A stretch of 64,000 nucleotides of DNA from Vogesella sp. LIG4 (GCF_900090205.1 NZ_LT607802.1:2284554-2348553); one strand, 5' to 3'; shown: positions 37,151 through 46,273, counted from the stretch's first letter. Notes: generated from the letters alone by a model not told the origin. Made by a program: numbers and translations.

Positions 37151-38344
37151 TTACTGGCCCAGGTTGGCCGCAATGATGTCGGCTACCACGCGGTCGGCTT
37201 CCTGCATGCGCTGGTCGAACACCTGGGTGGCCAGCACCGGCTTGCCCTTGGGTGCGTCCTGCAGCAGCGGGCCGCTCTGATCCTTGGTATCCACATCGAC
37301 ATTCATCGACAGGCCGAAGCGCAGCGGGTGGGTTTTCAGCTCCTGCGGGTCCAGGCCGATGCGCACCGGTACGCGCTGCACCACCTTGATCCAGTTGCCG
37401 GTGGCGTTCTGCGCCGGCAGCAGCGAGAACACGCTGCCGGTGCCGGCGCCCATGCCGGCCACCTTGCCGTGGTAGGTGATGTCGCTGCCGTACAGGTCGG
37501 CATGCAGCGTTACCGGCTGGCCGATGCGCAGCTCCTTCAGTTGTACTTCCTTGAAGTTGGCATCCACCCAGGCGCTGTCCAGCGCGGCCACCGCCAGCAG
37601 CGGGGTACCCGGCTGCACGCGGCTGCCCGGCTGGGCGCTACGACGGGCGATGGTACCGGCCACCGGGGCGCGGATCTCGGTACGCGACAGCGCCAGCCAG
37701 CTTTCGCGCACGGCGGCGGCAGCACGCGCCACGGCCGGCTGCTGCTCGACCTTGCTGCCCAGCACCAGCGCGTGGCTGGCGTTCTTCTCTTCGCGGCCGG
37801 CCTGCAGTGCGGCTTCGGCGGCGGCCAGGTTGGCGCGCGCGGTATTCACCGCATCACGGGCGTGCTGCACTTCCTCGGCGGCCACGGCCTGTTCGCGTGC
37901 GGCCTGTTCGCGGCGTGCCAGGTCGCCCTCGGCACGGCTCAGGTCGCTGCGGGCGCGCATCAGGTCGGCTTCGCGTTGCGCCAGCAGCGCATCGGCCTTG
38001 CTGCTGGTGGAGATCAGCTGCCGGCTCTGGCGCACGGCCTGGGCCAGCTCGGCCTTGGCGCGGTCGAAGGCCAGGCGGGCGTCGCTCTGTTCCAGCTTGA
38101 TCAGCACGTCACCGGCGGCAACCTGCTGGGTATCGTCGGCATTCACGGCCACCACGTTGCCGGCGATCTGGCTGGAAACCGGGATCAGGTTGCCGGCCAC
38201 GTAGGCGTCGTCGGTGCTCTGGGTGTTGCGCAGTTCGAAGAACCAGTAGCCGGCGCCGACGATGCCGGCAACCACCAGCACGGCGGTCAGGCGGGTGAGG
38301 GCGGTGCGGCGGGTGTTGTTGGGGGTGGCTTGTTGTTGTTCCAT
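37151..38344 (-). CDS. emrA: EmrA-like membrane fusion protein
   Basis: A 397-residue HlyD/EmrA-type adaptor. Start 38344 has AAGGAA upstream. One N-terminal helix (LTAVLVVAGIVGAGYWFF), barrel/lipoyl halves (TDDAYVAGNLIPVSSQIAG; APVAGTIARRSAQPGSRVQP) and a long coiled-coil hairpin (about 95-205) link the inner-membrane pump to the outer-membrane channel. Only 4 bp separate its start from the stop of the channel gene, so it is in the same operon. Confidence 0.94.
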   Translation of the reverse strand: MEQQQATPNNTRRTALTRLTAVLVVAGIVGAGYWFFELRNTQSTDDAYVAGNLIPVSSQIAGNVVAVNADDTQQVAAGDVLIKLEQSDARLAFDRAKAELAQAVRQSRQLISTSSKADALLAQREADLMRARSDLSRAEGDLARREQAAREQAVAAEEVQHARDAVNTARANLAAAEAALQAGREEKNASHALVLGSKVEQQPAVARAAAAVRESWLALSRTEIRAPVAGTIARRSAQPGSRVQPGTPLLAVAALDSAWVDANFKEVQLKELRIGQPVTLHADLYGSDITYHGKVAGMGAGTGSVFSLLPAQNATGNWIKVVQRVPVRIGLDPQELKTHPLRFGLSMNVDVDTKDQSGPLLQDAPKGKPVLATQVFDQRMQEADRVVADIIAANLGQ

Positions 38345-38348
38345 GGAC

Positions 38349-39752
38349 TTATTCCTTGTCGGCCGGGAGGCTGCCCAGCGCGCGCAGCAGCGCGGCCTGG
38401 GCCTGTAGACGTTGCGTGTGGGTATCCAGCGTGGCGCTGCGTGCCTGCAGCAGGCGGCGTTGCTCGGCCAGCCCCAGCGACGGCGCTGCCAGGCCGGCCT
38501 TGACGCGGCCCTGCACGCTGCGAGCGGCATCGCTGCGCGCCTGCAGGTTGGCCGCAGCGGCTTTTTCCGCCTGTTGCAGCACTTGCAGGCTGCTGCTGCG
38601 GTCGGCGGTGTCGCGGATGGCGGCCAGCAGGGTCTGGTTGTAGCTGGCTACCGCGTAGTCGTATTCGGCGGTGCGGGCATCCAGGCGGGCATCCAGCGCG
38701 CCGTTGCTGAAGATGGGCAGCGTGATGGCCGGGGCCAGGTGGATGTAGCGGGCGCCGTAGTTGAACAGGGTGCTGAGTTCGTTCGACGAGAAGGCGCCCA
38801 GCGCATCGATGTGCACGTCCGGGTAGAAGTCGGCCTTGGCCGCCTTGACGTTTTCCGCGCTGGCTTCCACCCGCTCGCGGGCGGCCAGGATGTCGGCGCG
38901 CAGGCCGAGCTGGCCGGTGCTCAGCTGCGGCAGGTCGATGTTCCAGTCGGGCAGGCGGGCGGGCGGCAGCTGGTCGATTGCGCTTTGCGGCTGGGCGGTG
39001 AGTGCCGCCAGGGCATGGCTGGCCTGCGCCTCGCGCATGCTGCTGCGTTGCAGGCGTTCCTCGGCTTCCGCCAGCTGGGCGCGGTACTGTGCCAGTTCGT
39101 CGGCGGCGCTCAGGCCGCTGTTCAGTTTCTGCTGCGCCTGTGCCAGCTGCTGGCGGGCCAGTTGCAGGTCATCCTGCAGCAGCTGGCGGCTTTCCTGCGC
39201 GCTGCGCCATTCCAGGTACTGGCTGCTTACCGTCCAGGCCAGCCAGTGGCGGGCGTCGTCGGCCTCCAGCGTGGCGGCGTGCGCCTGGCCGCGGCTGGCG
39301 GCCAGCTGGGCGCGGGTCTTGCCCCAGAAATCGAAGCGGTAGGACAGGTCAACGCCCACCGTGGTCAGGTTGGTCCACACGCCGGTCATGAAGCTCGGCA
39401 GGTTGGCGTAGTTGGAGATGCGTTCGCGGGTGAAATCGGCGCTGCCGTTGATGTGCAGGCCGTCGCTGCTGGCGACCTGCTCGCTGCTGGCGCGGGCGCT
39501 GCGCAGGCGGGCATCGGCCTGGGCCAGGCCGGGGTTGCCGGCCAGCGCCTTGTCGATCAACTGTTGCAAGGTGGTATCCGGTACCTTGCGCCACCAGTTG
39601 CTGCTGACGGCTTGCGGCTGGATGCTGCTGCCCAGGGCGGCGGCATCCAGTGGCTGGGTTGCCGGGCCGGCGACGTGCTGGGTGGCGCAGGCGGCCAGCA
39701 GCAGGCTGGCAGCCAGGGCCAGCAGGGTGCGTTGTGGGCTATGTTTACGCAT
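38349..39752 (-). CDS. NodT-family outer-membrane efflux lipoprotein
   Basis: A 467-residue TolC-like channel. Start 39752 gives a lipoprotein signal ending LLLAAC (Cys22). Two outer-membrane-efflux repeats are visible (LIDKALAGNPGLAQADARLR; ILAARERVEASAENVKAAKA). It is the first gene of the efflux operon. A half operator (CGTTACTAT, 39768-39776) lies just before it, matching one arm of the palindrome upstream of the MarR-type gene. Confidence 0.92.
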   Translation of the reverse strand: MRKHSPQRTLLALAASLLLAACATQHVAGPATQPLDAAALGSSIQPQAVSSNWWRKVPDTTLQQLIDKALAGNPGLAQADARLRSARASSEQVASSDGLHINGSADFTRERISNYANLPSFMTGVWTNLTTVGVDLSYRFDFWGKTRAQLAASRGQAHAATLEADDARHWLAWTVSSQYLEWRSAQESRQLLQDDLQLARQQLAQAQQKLNSGLSAADELAQYRAQLAEAEERLQRSSMREAQASHALAALTAQPQSAIDQLPPARLPDWNIDLPQLSTGQLGLRADILAARERVEASAENVKAAKADFYPDVHIDALGAFSSNELSTLFNYGARYIHLAPAITLPIFSNGALDARLDARTAEYDYAVASYNQTLLAAIRDTADRSSSLQVLQQAEKAAAANLQARSDAARSVQGRVKAGLAAPSLGLAEQRRLLQARSATLDTHTQRLQAQAALLRALGSLPADKE

Positions 39753-39767
39753 GTAATGATCACCTGC

Positions 39768-39776
39768 GTTACTATT
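39768..39776 (-). promoter_or_regulatory. Half-site of the EmrR-type operator before the efflux operon
   Basis: CGTTACTAT is identical to the right arm of the 20-bp palindrome at 40410-40429, while the other arm is degenerate. It is 15 bp before the start of the channel gene, where a repressor could block transcription entering the operon. Confidence 0.5.
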
Positions 39777-39784
39777 GGTGGGTG

Positions 39785-39809
39785 AAAAAGGCAAGCACGT
39801 GGCTTGCCT
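39785..39809 (-). terminator. Terminator after the emrR-like gene
   Basis: Read leftward, AGGCAAGC pairs with GCTTGCCT around a 5-nt loop, followed by TTTTT. It sits between the regulator and the efflux operon and would separate or attenuate their transcription. Confidence 0.75.
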
Positions 39810-39890
39810 GCATAACAGCGGCCATGATGACATAAAGCAAACGTTTGACCTGTTTCAGTCTGTACGTGCTGTCATCGGCAGACAGGCAGC

Positions 39891-40403
39891 TCAGTCTTCC
39901 ATCTTCGCCAGCAGCTTGCGCAGCAGTTTGTCCAGCAAGGCTTTCTCCTCGCCGCTGAAGTCCTGCCACAGCTTGCGCAGGTTCTGACGCTGTGTCGGCA
40001 TGGCATCGGCGATGAAGGTCTGGCCGGCTTCGGTCAGCACCAGGATGGTCTTGCGGCGATCATCGGCGCAGGACAGGCGCTGGATCAGGCCACGCTCGCA
40101 CAGGTCGTCCACCACGCGGGTGGCATTGGTGCGCGAAAACGCCAGCGCATCCGACAGCTCGGACGGGTTGATGCGCTGTTCCGGGCGTGCGTACAGCACC
40201 AGCAGCGCCATCCAGGTGGTTTCGTTCATGTCGAACGGTTTGAGCGACTCGTTGAGGTAGCCGATCAGGAATGGCTGGATGTGCAGCAGCAGGCGCGTCA
40301 GCAGCACTTCTTCGCGCGGCGCGCCCGGCATCTTGCGGGCTATGGTGTCAGTGGCCTGTTCACAGGCGGTGAAGCTCTGGCAGGCTGGGCGATTTTCTTG
40401 CAT
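39891..40403 (-). CDS. emrR: MarR-family repressor EmrR/MprA
   Basis: A 170-residue MarR-type protein very similar in layout to E. coli MprA/EmrR: EEVLLTRLLLHIQPFLIGYL, then the winged helix NPSELSDALAFSRTNATRVV and the wing around CADDRRKTILVLTEAG. EmrR represses emrAB-type efflux until a hydrophobic compound binds. No Shine-Dalgarno is present upstream; the predicted transcription start coincides with the ATG, suggesting a leaderless message. It lies head-to-tail before the efflux operon. Confidence 0.92.
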   Translation of the reverse strand: MQENRPACQSFTACEQATDTIARKMPGAPREEVLLTRLLLHIQPFLIGYLNESLKPFDMNETTWMALLVLYARPEQRINPSELSDALAFSRTNATRVVDDLCERGLIQRLSCADDRRKTILVLTEAGQTFIADAMPTQRQNLRKLWQDFSGEEKALLDKLLRKLLAKMED

Positions 40404-40438
40404 AAGTTGATAGTAACGTACGTTACTATTTTTGGCAA
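40404..40438 (-). promoter_or_regulatory. emrR promoter overlapped by a perfect 20-bp palindrome
   Basis: ATAGTAACGTACGTTACTAT (40410-40429) is a perfect palindrome. Read on the minus strand, TTGCCA (40438-40433), a 17-bp spacer and TACTAT (40415-40410) form a sigma-70-like promoter whose spacer and -10 box are the palindrome. The -10 box ends 6 bp before the ATG. This is the expected layout for an autorepressed MarR gene. It also overlaps the 3' end of miaA. Confidence 0.75.
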
Positions 40439-41376
40439 GCCGCGATCCACTGTTCCATTTGCCGGGCCACCGGGCTCAGCAGATCGGCCTGCTGGCAGTC
40501 CAGTTCGCTGTTTTCCGGCATCGAGCGCAGCCAGGTGAGCTGGCGCTTGGCAAGCTGGCGCGTGGCGGCAATACCGCGAAAGCGCAGCTCCTCATAGTCG
40601 TACTGGCCGTCCTGGTATTCCCAGGCCTGGCGGTAGCCGACGCAGCGCATCGACGGCAGCTCCAGCGACAGGCCGGGGTAGCGCTGACGAACGCGGGTGA
40701 CTTCGTCCAGGAAGCCCTGCTCCAGCATCTGCTCGAAGCGCAGCGCGATGCGATCGTGCAGCCATTGCCGCTCGCGCGGCACCAGCGCCAGCCGCAGGGC
40801 GGCAAAGTTGGCCGCAGCATCGCGGCCGCGCGCCAGCAGCGCCGACATCGGTTCGCCACTGAGACGGCACACTTCCAGCGCCCGGGCGAGGCGCTGCGAG
40901 TCGTTGGGCGCCAGCCGGGCGGCGGTAACCGGGTCAATGGCGGCCAGTTGCGCGTGCATGGCCGGCCAGCCATGCGCGGCGGCCTCGGCCTCCAGCGCGG
41001 CGCGCACGGTGGCGTCGCCCTGCGGCAGGTCGGACAGCCCTTCCATCAGCGCCTTGTAGTACAGCATGGTGCCACCCACCAGCAGCGGGATATTGCCGCG
41101 CGCACAGATGTCGGCGATCAGCCGGTTGGCATCGGCGTGAAACTGCGCGGCGGAGTAGGTCTCGGTGGGATCGATGATGTCGATCAGGTGGTGCGGGCAG
41201 CTGGCCATCTCGGCCGCGGTGGGCTTGGCGGTGCCGATGTCCATATCGCGGTAGACCAGCGCCGAATCGACGCTGACGATCTCGACCGGAAAGCGCTCGG
41301 CCAGCGCCAGCGCCAGGCCGGTCTTGCCACAGGCGGTAGGGCCCATCAGCAGCACGGCACGCAGGGAAGAACTCAT
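40426..41376 (-). CDS. miaA: tRNA dimethylallyltransferase MiaA
   Basis: A 316-residue enzyme that adds a dimethylallyl group to A37 of tRNAs reading UNN codons. P-loop GPTACGKT (12-19), [18 protein letters not shown], the substrate segment [15 protein letters not shown] and the C-terminal KRQLTWLR are typical. Start 41376 gives the usual length; the ribosome binding site is weak. Its last bases are shared with the emrR operator. Confidence 0.95.
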   Translation of the reverse strand: MSSSLRAVLLMGPTACGKTGLALALAERFPVEIVSVDSALVYRDMDIGTAKPTAAEMASCPHHLIDIIDPTETYSAAQFHADANRLIADICARGNIPLLVGGTMLYYKALMEGLSDLPQGDATVRAALEAEAAAHGWPAMHAQLAAIDPVTAARLAPNDSQRLARALEVCRLSGEPMSALLARGRDAAANFAALRLALVPRERQWLHDRIALRFEQMLEQGFLDEVTRVRQRYPGLSLELPSMRCVGYRQAWEYQDGQYDYEELRFRGIAATRQLAKRQLTWLRSMPENSELDCQQADLLSPVARQMEQWIAACQK

Positions 41377-41447
41377 GGCAACAGAGGTGTGATGATCAGT
41401 CCGCCATTGTCGCACAGCTGCCGCCGGCGCCACAGTTGGCCGCAAGG

Positions 41448-41918
41448 CTATTGCCCGGCCAGCAGGCGGGCCAGCGCGGCGGTCACCAGCTGGTGGTCTT
41501 CCAGCTGCGGCAGGCCGGATACGGTGGCGGCGCCGATCAGCCCGCCGCCCTGCAGGCGCAGCGGGAAGCTGCCGCCGTGGCCGCAGTACTGGCTGGCATC
41601 GATATGCGGCTGCTGCTCGAACTCGCGGCCCTTGCTGCGCTGGTAGGCGCCCAGGTACAGCGAGCTGTGGCCGAAGCGCAGCACGCTGTTGCGCTTGCGG
41701 GTGATCCAGTGCTGGTTGTCCTGGCTGGTGCCGGCCATGGCGCAGCTGAACAGCACCTGGCCATAGGCGTGAATCTCTATTGCCACCGCCGCAGCCTGTG
41801 CCTGCGCCATGTCGCGCAGCAGGCAGCCCAGCTGCCAGGCGTGCTCATGGCTGAACTGCGGCAGGGCAAGCTGGTGTTCCTGTTGCAGCAGCTGCTGCAG
41901 GCTGGGCTGGTCGTTCAT
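41448..41918 (-). CDS. UPF0303 / HbpS-like protein
   Basis: A 156-residue protein of the UPF0303 (YBR137W, haem-degrading domain) family: [20 protein letters not shown] and [19 protein letters not shown] are family signatures. GGAG precedes the ATG at 41918. Members of this fold are linked to haem or corrinoid handling, but no activity can be assigned. It lies upstream of miaA with about 70 bp between. Confidence 0.8.
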   Translation of the reverse strand: MNDQPSLQQLLQQEHQLALPQFSHEHAWQLGCLLRDMAQAQAAAVAIEIHAYGQVLFSCAMAGTSQDNQHWITRKRNSVLRFGHSSLYLGAYQRSKGREFEQQPHIDASQYCGHGGSFPLRLQGGGLIGAATVSGLPQLEDHQLVTAALARLLAGQ

Positions 41919-41943
41919 GGCGGCTCCGTGGCAGGGTGGAAAG

Positions 41944-41972
41944 CACAAGGCCCGGCGATGCCGGGCCTTGTG
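41944..41972. terminator. Strong hairpin between TauE and UPF0303 genes
   Basis: CACAAGGCCCGGC-GAT-GCCGGGCCTTGTG, a perfect 13-bp stem. It lies downstream of the TauE-type gene on the minus strand, but no T-run follows, so termination is only probable. Confidence 0.6.
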
Positions 41973-42005
41973 AACATACTGCCATGCTGCCTTGTAAGCC
42001 AGCGG

Positions 42006-42815
42006 CTACATCACCAGCTTGGCGCCGATGAAGGCCATCATGATGGCTAGCATGGGGCGCAGCCATTGCTCGGCCACGCGGCGGCTCATGTGGCTGCCCA
42101 GCCAGATGCCCGGCAGCGAACCGATCAGCAGCTGCCCCAGCAGGCTGTAGTCCATATTGCCCATGCTGGCATGGCCGAGACCGGCCACCAGGGTCAGCGG
42201 TACCGCATGGGCGATTTCGGTTCCCACCAGGCGCGCGGTGGGCAGCAACGGGTACAGCGCGAAGATGGCCAGGGTGCCCAGCGCACCGGCGCCGATGGAG
42301 CTGAGGGTAACGATCACGCCCAGCACCACGCCGGTAAAAACGGTTGCACTTACCGGAATATGGTCTGCCGGGCGTTGCGGCACCAGGCGCGCCAGCTGGC
42401 GCAGGATGAAGGGCTTGAACAGGATGGCCAGCGCGGTGAGCATCAGCGCAAAGCCCAGCATTACCTTGATCAGGCCATTGGCCACCTTGGGGTCCAGCTT
42501 CAGGTAGTGCAGCGCCAGCACGGTAATGAGCGAAGCCGGGACACTGCCCATGGCCAGGTAGCCGGTAATGCGCCAGTCGATATGCTTGTGCTTGTGATGC
42601 ACCGCCACGCCGCCCATCTTGGTGATGCAGGCATACAGCAGGTCGGTACCCACCGCGGTGGCCGGATTGATGCCGAACCACAGCAGGATGGGGGTCATCA
42701 GCGACCCGCCGCCCACACCGGTAAGGCCCACGATGAAGCCCACCGACAGACCTGCCACTACGTATCCCAGGGTCATGCTGACCATCCCGTCTGAATCTAT
42801 TTCACTGGCGGCCAT
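42006..42815 (-). CDS. TauE/SafE-family permease
   Basis: A 269-residue inner-membrane protein with about eight helices. The N-terminal VGFIVGLTGVGGGSLMTPIL and the second-half IVTLSSIGAGALGTLAIF are the paired glycine-rich motifs of TauE/SafE sulfite or sulfoacetate exporters. Two downstream ATGs (residues 11 and 14) could be the true start. Substrate unknown. Confidence 0.85.
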   Translation of the reverse strand: MAASEIDSDGMVSMTLGYVVAGLSVGFIVGLTGVGGGSLMTPILLWFGINPATAVGTDLLYACITKMGGVAVHHKHKHIDWRITGYLAMGSVPASLITVLALHYLKLDPKVANGLIKVMLGFALMLTALAILFKPFILRQLARLVPQRPADHIPVSATVFTGVVLGVIVTLSSIGAGALGTLAIFALYPLLPTARLVGTEIAHAVPLTLVAGLGHASMGNMDYSLLGQLLIGSLPGIWLGSHMSRRVAEQWLRPMLAIMMAFIGAKLVM

Positions 42816-42905
42816 GCTAACCGATGCCGTTATTCCTCTTTAGATGAATTTAGAGATTGCTTATCCGCAAAACGAATAAGCGATACACGGGTCATGAATC
42901 GGCTA

Positions 42906-44339
42906 TCAGCCGGCGTAGCCCGGCAACTGTGCTGCCCATGCGGCCAGGGCCTGCAGGATGTCCTGCTGCGCTGGCGTGGCGGTGGCGGCAAGCGTTGCCA
43001 GTTCCTGCTGGTAGCTGGCATGGCTGCGCCCGCCCGGCTGGCCGCTTGTCAGTTTCTGCGTACACCAGGCCTGCCAGTGGCGTGCTTCCTCGGCATTGAG
43101 GCTGTGCGGGAAGTTGCGGGCGCGGTAGCGCCACAGCAGGCGGCCGAGCTGGCTGTCGTCGAATACCGGGCGTTCTGCGGCCAACTGTGGCGCCGTCAGC
43201 TGGCGCAGCCGGCTCAGCAAGCGGCGGTCGTGATTGCTGACAAAGCCGCCGTACAGATTCTCGTCCACGTCCGGCGCCCCGCCGGCCTCGCGCTGATATA
43301 CCTGCCGCCACAGCGCATCCAGCCTGGGCAGGCCGGCGGCGATGGCGGCGTGGCGCTCGATCAGCGCCATGTCGATGCCCAGCGCCTCGGCACGGGAGGG
43401 GGAGAGCACGCGCAGGTCGCTCACCACGAAGGGCGACTTATTGACGTGCAGCCCCTTCACCGGCAGCCGGCTCACGCCCTCCGGCAGCGCGTCGCTGCGG
43501 CTGAACAAGCGCAGCCGGATCTCGTCGGCATCCAGTTGCAGCAGTTCGGAGGGGTCATGCGCGAGGTCCCATACCAGTACCTCGTTCTTGTTGCTGGGGT
43601 GCTCGGCCAGCGGCCAGACGATGGCCAGGTTGCCGCGCGCGCTGCCGAACATGCCGGACACGTGGATCAGCGGCTTGGGGGCGTGCAGCGACAGCTGGTG
43701 ACGCACTGTGTCCTTCTGCCGCAACGACAGGCAGAACTCGAACAGCTTGGGCTGGCGGTTGCGGATCAGCCGCGCCAGCGCGATGGTGGCGCGCACGTCG
43801 GACAGCGCATCATGCGCCGCCTCATGCAGCAGACCGTTGGCCGCAGACAGGTGCTCCAGCTTGAAGCTGGGCAGGCCATCCTCGTGGCGCGGCCACTCGA
43901 TGCCCTCCGGGCGCAGCGCATAGGTGGCGCGCACCACGTCCAGCAGATCCCAGCGGCCGCAGCCGTGCTGCCATTCGCGTGCATACGGGTCGATCAGGTT
44001 GCGCCAGAACAGGAAGCGGGTCACCTCGTCGTCGAAGCGGATCGAGTTGTAGCCCACGCCTATGGTGCCGGGCGCAGCCAGCTCTGCCTCGATGGCGGCG
44101 GCAAACTGGTGCTCCGGCACGCCGCGTTGCTGGCACAGCTGCGGGGTGATGCCGGTGAGCAGGCAGGCTTCCGGTGCCGGCAGGTAATCCGGTGTCGGCT
44201 GGCAGTACAGCATCACCGGCTCGCCGATCTCGTTCAGCGCGGCATCGGTGCGGATGCCGGCGAACTGCGACGGGCGGTCGCTGCGCGGCACGGCGCCAAA
44301 GGTTTCGTAGTCGAGCCAGAAGAAGGTGGGCTGGGTCAT
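42906..44339 (-). CDS. sbcB: Exodeoxyribonuclease I
   Basis: A 477-residue 3'-5' single-strand exonuclease. DnaQ-fold motifs: FFWLDYETFG (first Asp/Glu pair), WDLLDVVRATYALRP, and HDALSDVRATIALA (His and last Asp), followed by the SH3-like and C-terminal helical parts. Start 44339 gives MTQPTFFWLDYE as usual. It acts in recombination and mismatch repair and binds the SSB tail. Two uptake-like words lie inside. Confidence 0.94.
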   Translation of the reverse strand: MTQPTFFWLDYETFGAVPRSDRPSQFAGIRTDAALNEIGEPVMLYCQPTPDYLPAPEACLLTGITPQLCQQRGVPEHQFAAAIEAELAAPGTIGVGYNSIRFDDEVTRFLFWRNLIDPYAREWQHGCGRWDLLDVVRATYALRPEGIEWPRHEDGLPSFKLEHLSAANGLLHEAAHDALSDVRATIALARLIRNRQPKLFEFCLSLRQKDTVRHQLSLHAPKPLIHVSGMFGSARGNLAIVWPLAEHPSNKNEVLVWDLAHDPSELLQLDADEIRLRLFSRSDALPEGVSRLPVKGLHVNKSPFVVSDLRVLSPSRAEALGIDMALIERHAAIAAGLPRLDALWRQVYQREAGGAPDVDENLYGGFVSNHDRRLLSRLRQLTAPQLAAERPVFDDSQLGRLLWRYRARNFPHSLNAEEARHWQAWCTQKLTSGQPGGRSHASYQQELATLAATATPAQQDILQALAAWAAQLPGYAG

Positions 44340-45041
44340 GTGCGGGCTATGGCTGGCAGGGCAAAGCCGGGATTGTCGCACTGCCGCGGCGTGCGGCCAA
44401 CGTCATGAATTGTGGCCTGGTGACGGAACTTTCGACGGCAGGCGCAGACCAATCCGGCGAACGTCGTTCAGACGTTTCCTCCCCTGATCGTTCATGTACT
44501 TTGCCGAGTCCGCAATGCGGGTTCGGCTTTCTTTTTTGTTCGTTTTGGAAAATATCTTTGCGAAAGCGAATAATGCCATGTCATGGTGCATGGCATATGC
44601 GGCTGCGCAATATCGGTGCATGCGTGCCATGGCAGCAGCAGCGGCTGGCGACATCGGCTGAATGTATCGTGCAGGGGGAGGTGTGATGCAGGCAGCTAAG
44701 TGCTTGATATGGCAGCTTTGCCGGAAAGCGGGCAAAAAAAATGCGCGGGGTTTTATGCCCGCGCCAAGTCTACAAAGGAGAAATAGAGGAGAAACTATCA
44801 AGAAGCAATTGCTGCATCTCAACAAGGCCGGATTATCCCGATCTTGGTGCAGTGTGTCAATGTATACAATTTGCAAAAGCGCAAAAAACATAACATTTCG
44901 TCGCGCAATGAACACAAATTTGTTTGAAAGCGAAAATCGAGCGCTTGCTTGTGGGGCAAAACGGGCGGTTTGCCTCCCGTCCGCGGGCAAGCTGTGCGAC
45001 AATGGCACCTTTGCCGCAGCTAATAGCCGTTTGATCCTGCC
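44340..45041. other. 702-bp intergenic region upstream of an unknown gene
   Basis: No convincing gene. Features in order: an uptake-like word (44392), a plus-strand terminator-like hairpin (44503-44535), a frame 44686-45045 with AGGGGGAGG before its ATG and an ATGA overlap with the next gene but unconvincing, Cys- and Lys-rich composition, two purine-rich SD-like runs (44776 and 44788) without a start codon, and an AT-rich stretch (about 44820-44940, with GTATACAATT) that could hold the promoter of the downstream gene. A small RNA ending at 44535 is possible. Confidence 0.45.
44503..44535 (+). terminator. Terminator-like hairpin with no assigned upstream gene
   Basis: GCCGAGTCCGC-AAT-GCGGGTTCGGC (one mismatch) followed by TTTCTTTTTT. 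It points rightward although the nearest upstream gene (sbcB) is read leftward, so an unannotated plus-strand transcript may end here. Confidence 0.65.
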
Positions 45042-46148
45042 ATGAGCGATTTCACCCCGGTTTTGCCCGATCCGCGTCAGTATCCCGAGTCTTCCCCTTC
45101 CAATATGCTGATTCATCACGCCGAAGCGATTGCCAAGGCGGTGACTGAAGAAGACCGCGAGCTGTGGCGCGCCAATCTGCGTGCGCGGCTTATCGAATTG
45201 CTGGAGCGCGAAGAGCTGCTGTCGCTGTCGGTGGCGCTGGCCATGGTGACTTCGCAGCAGATCTATCAGATCCTGTGGGATGCGCTGCGCGATGCCGCCG
45301 AGCGCCCGGATACCGGCCGCCATGCGGTAGTCTTCGCCGTGCCGGTGGTACTGGTGATCGGCAGCAAGAGCAAGGTAACGCTGCCGGAGCGCATTGCCGA
45401 TGTGGATGGCCTGAACGCCATCTTCCGCGAGCACGGCCTGTTTGCGCCGGGGGCCGAGGTGTTCCTGTCCGGCAAGCTGCTGCACCCGGATTCGGTGGTC
45501 GAGATTTCCTCCGCCCAGATTCACCGTTATACCCGCCAGCTGGCCGACGCCGCGCGCGGCCTGCCACTGGAGCTGCCGGCAGCAGCCATTACCGCCAAGG
45601 ACGAAGGCGTGTTCCTGCGCTACCTGCTGGGCGTGGCGCTGCGCGAAGACGGCGCCGAGCCGCCAGTGAAGCTGGGTGGCAGCGTGGGCGCCTGGGGTGT
45701 GCCGCTGATGAAGTTCCTCGGCGAAGAGCTGAAAACCGACGGCGTGACGCTGTTCCCGATTCCGCGCCCACCGATGCCGCTGATGCAGGCTATCGTTGCG
45801 GCCAACCAGGCACGGCTGGAAGTGGCGCTGCAGGTGTTCGCCAGCACGCAGATCCGCAAGCTGCGCGATCAGGGCGAAGAGCCGGTGGCCATCGTCTCCG
45901 CGCACGACAACGGCGAGCTGCACTTCACCATCTCTGCTGCCGGTAATGAAAAAGACTGGGGCGGCTTCGTATGGCCGCTGGCGGCGCAGGATGTGGTAGC
46001 GCAGATCGAAACCAGTTTCCGCATGCTGATGGCGGAGTGCCAGTTGAGCGATGTACGCGTGGTGCCGCAGCTGCAGCCGGAGCAACAGAACGGCATTCCG
46101 CTGTTCTTTACCGCCGACGACTGGCCGGTACAGCGCACGCTGCAGTAA
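45042..46148 (+). CDS. Conserved protein of unknown function
   Basis: A 368-residue soluble-looking protein, starting MSDFTPVLPDPRQYPESSPS. It has a helical N-terminal part (LWRANLRARLIELLEREELL) and mixed alpha/beta segments (AVVFAVPVVLVIGSKSKVTL; PVAIVSAHDNGELHFTISA). No signal peptide, membrane helix or known catalytic motif was recognised. Codon use matches the genome, so it is a resident gene. It is followed by a long inverted repeat and glyA. Function unknown. Confidence 0.8.
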   Translation: MSDFTPVLPDPRQYPESSPSNMLIHHAEAIAKAVTEEDRELWRANLRARLIELLEREELLSLSVALAMVTSQQIYQILWDALRDAAERPDTGRHAVVFAVPVVLVIGSKSKVTLPERIADVDGLNAIFREHGLFAPGAEVFLSGKLLHPDSVVEISSAQIHRYTRQLADAARGLPLELPAAAITAKDEGVFLRYLLGVALREDGAEPPVKLGGSVGAWGVPLMKFLGEELKTDGVTLFPIPRPPMPLMQAIVAANQARLEVALQVFASTQIRKLRDQGEEPVAIVSAHDNGELHFTISAAGNEKDWGGFVWPLAAQDVVAQIETSFRMLMAECQLSDVRVVPQLQPEQQNGIPLFFTADDWPVQRTLQ

Positions 46149-46155
46149 GTATTTG

Positions 46156-46203
46156 AAATGGCAAACCATAAGATGAAACGTATTCATGCTTGGTTTGCCA
46201 TTT
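46156..46203. terminator. 13-bp inverted repeat before glyA (terminator or leader element)
   Basis: AAATGGCAAACCA (46156-46168) and TGGTTTGCCATTT (46191-46203) pair perfectly around a 22-nt loop. It starts 8 bp after the preceding stop and ends 70 bp before glyA. The right arm ends in only three T residues, so it may terminate the upstream gene or act in the glyA leader. Confidence 0.55.
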
Positions 46204-46273
46204 GTTCATTTCGGGCCAGTGCCGGAATGCAGTAAAATTTCCCGATCCAAAACCCTTTGATGGAAAGTCAACG

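Noticed and set aside
44686..45045. 119-codon frame with AGGGGGAGG before its ATG and an ATGA overlap with the next gene
   Set aside because: Tempting by its signals, but the protein is Cys- and Lys-rich with no hydrophobic core or domain, and it crosses a probable promoter region. Kept only as a note in the intergenic entry.
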